A DNA stretch of 64,000 nucleotides from Clostridia bacterium (GTDB lineage: Bacteria > Bacillota > Clostridia > Oscillospirales > Acutalibacteraceae): positions 62,001-126,000 of the forward strand of contig JAFQQN010000021.1 in NCBI GenBank assembly GCA_017410605.1, given 5' to 3'. The notes beneath the pieces were generated by a model that worked only from the letters and a program-made list of their open reading frames with translations, searched no databases and was not told the origin of the DNA. This document shows, one piece after another, positions 61,653-64,000 of this stretch. The stretch's first letter is position 1, and each line of letters opens with the position of its first letter. A program made the position numbers and the translations under genes.

Positions 61653-62409
61653 TTTTACGAAGCCTCCTTTCAAGTTTTCCAACCAGCCAGGTAAATAGCA
61701 TAACAACAACAAGATAAATTATAGCTACAGCAATAAGGGGCATAAAAGCCGAAAAGGTTCTGCCTCTGATAAGATCACCGGCCTTTGTTAGGTCGGCAAT
61801 GCCAACATAACCGGCAATAGAGGTTTCTTTCAAAAGGACAATAAACTCATTACACAGGGTGGGAAGAACAACCTTAAACATCTGCGGAATGATAATATGA
61901 ATCATTGTTTGAATATAATTAAGACCCAAAGAACGACCGGCCTCGAACTGGCCTTGATCTATAGACATAATGCCACCGCGGAAAATTTCGGCAACATAAG
62001 CACCGGAGTTGATACCAAAGGCAATAATTGCAACCATTGTTCCATTGGTTGAAGACGCAAAAATCACGAAATACATTATCATAAGTTGAACAACAACCGG
62101 AGTTCCTCTGATAATTGTTAGATAGACATTACAAATTGAATTAAAAAAGGCTAAAAGCCCCGCACCAAACCCACTGCGTTTTTTCATATCAACGTAATTT
62201 TTGTCATATGTAGAACGCACAATTGCAATCACTACACCAATAACAATACCAATTAAAACCGAGAAAAAGGTGATAATTAAGGTGTTTTTTAAACCGTCTA
62301 ACAACCAGCGCCAACGTTCGCCCTCAATAAAATTAAGTTGAAATTCTTTTGCAAGATCTGAAAACATAAGTTTAATTGAGTTAATAAGGTTTTCAAACCA
62401 ACTAGCCAT
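61642..62409 (-). CDS. Polar amino-acid ABC transporter, permease
   Basis: A 255-aa membrane protein with five or more helices. The His/Glu/Gln/Arg-type permease signature is seen ([47 protein letters not shown]), as well as the [18 protein letters not shown] segment before the last helix and a basic tail. It is in the order binding protein-permease-ATPase, with a hairpin before it. Confidence 0.92.
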   Translation of the reverse strand: MASWFENLINSIKLMFSDLAKEFQLNFIEGERWRWLLDGLKNTLIITFFSVLIGIVIGVVIAIVRSTYDKNYVDMKKRSGFGAGLLAFFNSICNVYLTIIRGTPVVVQLMIMYFVIFASSTNGTMVAIIAFGINSGAYVAEIFRGGIMSIDQGQFEAGRSLGLNYIQTMIHIIIPQMFKVVLPTLCNEFIVLLKETSIAGYVGIADLTKAGDLIRGRTFSAFMPLIAVAIIYLVVVMLFTWLVGKLERRLRKSER

Positions 62410-62430
62410 AATACTTTCCTTTCACATTGA

Positions 62431-62458
62431 AAACGGGCGGCGTTTCCGCCACCCGTTT
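62431..62458 (-). terminator. Hairpin between binding-protein and permease genes
   Basis: AAACGGG plus GGCG (62431-62442 region) pairs with CGCC plus CCCGTTT (62447-62458), with one mismatch. On the minus strand TTTT follows. It probably lowers read-through so that the binding protein is made in excess (inference). Confidence 0.6.
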
Positions 62459-62480
62459 GGGTGTAATAAATATAAATTAA

Positions 62481-63266
62481 TTACTCAATATATTTGTCAA
62501 CAATTTTTTTAATTGTGCCATCAGCCTTAAGCTCTGCAAGTGCGTTGTTAATTTTTTCAAGAAGTTCGTTGTTTTCTTTGGAAACACAAATTGCATATTC
62601 TTCCTCGGCATAAGCACCGTCAAGAATTTTAAGACCCTCATTGGCAGCTACAAAAGCCTTTGCAGGTTCGTTATCAATAATAACAGCGGTAACCTTGTTG
62701 GTTTTAAGAGCCTGAACAGCATCGGCACCAACCTTATAACGGGTAACGTTTTCTTCACCAAAGCCCCATTTTTCGGGTTTGTCTGAAGAATAAATATCGC
62801 CTGTAGTATCCTGCTGAACACCAATTTTTATACCCTCTTTAACACCTGAGGGGTTGCCTTCAGCATCGAAACCGGTATAAAACTCTTCAAAGGTTTTATA
62901 AGTGCTGTCTGCCGGAACAATAACTGACTGAACAGCAGTAGCATAAGTGTTTGAGAAGTTTACACTTTCTTTACGCTCGTCGGTAACTGTCATACCGGCC
63001 ATACCAAAATCATATTTGCCAGACTGAACACCGCCAATAATAGAACCAAATTCTACATCGGCAATCTCAAGCTCCATACCAAGCTTCTTTGCAATTTCGG
63101 TTGCAATTTCAACGTCGATACCTACAAAGTTATCGCCGTCCTTATATTCATAGGGAGGGAAAGCGGCATTAGTGGCCATTGTAAGTTTGTTATCTTTTGC
63201 GCCACAGCCGGCAAAACAACCGATAACCATAATAAGTGCTAAAATAAGTGAAGTAAGTTTTTTCAT
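62481..63266 (-). CDS. Amino-acid ABC transporter substrate-binding lipoprotein
   Basis: A 261-aa lipoprotein. The signal peptide MKKLTSLILALIMVIGCFAG ends at a lipobox with lipidated Cys (C21; FAGC). The binding domain begins TMATNAAFPPYEYKDGDNFVGIDVEIA and has the GMTVTDERKESVNFS ligand-carboxylate Arg, and the IGVQQDTTGDIYSS hinge. I use the ATG at 63266 after GGAGG, since the upstream ATG overlaps the ribosome binding site. A strong promoter and ARG-box-like sites lie upstream, so arginine (or lysine/ornithine) uptake is a fair guess. Sequence alone cannot fix the substrate. Confidence 0.88.
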   Translation of the reverse strand: MKKLTSLILALIMVIGCFAGCGAKDNKLTMATNAAFPPYEYKDGDNFVGIDVEIATEIAKKLGMELEIADVEFGSIIGGVQSGKYDFGMAGMTVTDERKESVNFSNTYATAVQSVIVPADSTYKTFEEFYTGFDAEGNPSGVKEGIKIGVQQDTTGDIYSSDKPEKWGFGEENVTRYKVGADAVQALKTNKVTAVIIDNEPAKAFVAANEGLKILDGAYAEEEYAICVSKENNELLEKINNALAELKADGTIKKIVDKYIE

Positions 63267-63299
63267 TATAAAAACCTCCAATAATACTTTGTTTATGGT

Positions 63300-63328
63300 A
63301 TTTTATCATACTACGCATAAAAATGCAA
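63300..63328 (-). promoter_or_regulatory. Promoter of the amino-acid transporter operon
   Basis: On the minus strand TTGCAT (63328-63323), 17-bp spacer, TAAAAT (63305-63300), with a TG-type extension (TATGATAAAAT). It is 34 bp before the gene. Confidence 0.7.
63314..63327. promoter_or_regulatory. ARG-box-like site over the transporter promoter -35
   Basis: On the plus strand CGCATAAAAATGCA agrees with 13 of 14 positions of TGNATWWWWATNCA (first base C instead of T). It covers most of the -35 and part of the spacer, where a bound repressor would block RNA polymerase. Confidence 0.5.
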
Positions 63329-63408
63329 GTATTTTTTTAAAAAAAGATTAAATTTATTAATTTTTATATAAATTTGGCAGAATTATTTTATTTATATAAT
63401 TGTAATTT

Positions 63409-63446
63409 TATGAATATTTTGCATATTTTATGAATAAAAATTCGAT
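63409..63446. promoter_or_regulatory. Distal pair of ARG-box-like sites
   Basis: TATGAATAAAAATTCGAT (63429-63446) matches the E. coli/Bacillus ARG-box form TNTGAATWWWWATTCANW with one mismatch. TATGAATATTTTGCATAT (63409-63426) is a degenerate neighbour 2 bp away. Both share an 11-base direct repeat (TTTTATGAATA) at 20-bp spacing. They lie about 117 bp from the promoter-overlapping box, close to a whole number of helical turns. Confidence 0.5.
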
Positions 63447-63448
63447 AA

Positions 63449-64000
63449 TTAATTAAATTCAATGTTCTTTTCTTTTTTGAAAAGAGTGTTTACAGCAATT
63501 TTTAGAGGAAGATGCCGAGGGTCGCTTAAGAATTTATCTTTACTTAAAAGGTCGTTGGCGGCACTGCTTGCCATATTCAAAATTTCACCGTCACTTAGCA
63601 AATCTGCAATTTTAAGGCGAGGCAGACCATGCTGTTCTTTTCCTAAAAAGTTGCCGGGGCCTCTAAGCTTTAAATCGGCTTCGGCAATTTTAAAGCCATC
63701 ATTAGTTGAGGTGATAATTTTTAATCTTTCGGCGGTTGTTTTGCTGTTTGAATCTGTTACAAAAATACAACACGAATCGGCACTGCCGCGGCCCACACGA
63801 CCCCTTAACTGATGTAGCTGTGACAGGCCAAAACGTTCGGCATTTTCTATCATCATAATAACCGCATTGGGAACATCAACACCAACCTCTATTACCGTTG
63901 TTGATACCAAAAGCTGCAGTTCGCCTGAGGCAAAAGCTTTCATAACAGCCTCTTTTTCTTTAGGCCTCATTTTTCCGTGAAGAAGACCTATTGAATAATT
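63449..64000 (-). CDS. recG: ATP-dependent DNA helicase RecG (C-terminal part; 5' end outside window)
   Basis: Minus-strand gene whose start lies beyond the window; the 184 codons seen cover the end of the second helicase lobe and the C-terminus. [48 protein letters not shown], and the RecG-specific [28 protein letters not shown] are diagnostic. RecG remodels stalled replication forks and Holliday junctions. The stop at 63449 directly precedes the distal ARG-box-like region. I see no strong terminator after it. Confidence 0.95.
   Translation of the reverse strand, partial: NYSIGLLHGKMRPKEKEAVMKAFASGELQLLVSTTVIEVGVDVPNAVIMMIENAERFGLSQLHQLRGRVGRGSADSCCIFVTDSNSKTTAERLKIITSTNDGFKIAEADLKLRGPGNFLGKEQHGLPRLKIADLLSDGEILNMASSAANDLLSKDKFLSDPRHLPLKIAVNTLFKKEKNIEFN

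Overview
The window comes from a low-GC, endospore-related member of the Clostridia, most likely Oscillospirales/Ruminococcaceae. This is inferred from gene content and gene order, not from a marker gene. Supporting evidence is the SepF/YlmH/DivIVA division block, the sporulation genes yqfC, yqfD and ylbJ, a transketolase split into two genes, MutS2, an endonuclease-type MutL, and strong GGAGG ribosome binding sites with many TTG and GTG starts. About 90% is chromosomal housekeeping sequence. I see no rRNA, tRNA, CRISPR array, prophage or intact insertion sequence.

Layout. (1) 1-16030, plus strand: mutS (cut by the window edge), mutL, miaA, a HlyD-like membrane protein, yggS, sepF, ylmH, divIVA, then ileS, lspA, an RluD-type pseudouridine synthase, a HAD phosphatase and both transketolase halves, ending at a strong terminator. 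(2) 16042-20916, minus strand: secF/secD, a type Ic aspartate aminotransferase and ylbJ. (3) 21037-29101, plus strand: yqfC-yqfD-phoH-ybeY-era-(yqzL-like)-recO, a toxin-antitoxin remnant whose RelE-type toxin gene is broken, and mutS2. (4) 29100-34700 is the only clearly accessory stretch: a duplicated 93-bp unit, two nearly identical 160-bp palindrome-ended MITE-like elements bracketing a DUF559 endonuclease-fold gene, a 1088-residue secreted protein with InlB-type repeats, and a divergent AraC-family regulator. (5) 34720-44033, mostly minus strand: gap, an unrecognised 189-residue protein, and a six-gene operon (alpha/beta hydrolase, membrane-fused murF, ddl, a cation diffusion facilitator, two flavoproteins). 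(6) 44291-47877: a two-component system with an HtrA protease. (7) 47962-60826, plus strand: nusB, a TsaD paralogue, xseA, xseB, ispA, dxs, tlyA, nadK, argR, recN, tyrS and a GH2 glycosidase. (8) 60909-64000, minus strand: a polar amino-acid ABC transporter and the 3' part of recG.

The most interesting signals are regulatory. Sequences matching the arginine-repressor (ArgR) operator pattern lie at the amino-acid transporter promoter, about 117 bp further upstream of it, and (a perfect match) just upstream of the nusB-argR operon. They suggest that the ArgR encoded here controls its own operon and an arginine-type uptake system. Other points of interest are the MITE-bracketed DUF559 gene, the dead toxin beside a live antitoxin, the membrane-fused MurF, and a small orphan protein that may be a degenerate histidine-kinase ATPase domain.

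All functional calls are by eye from the protein sequences. No database search was run.
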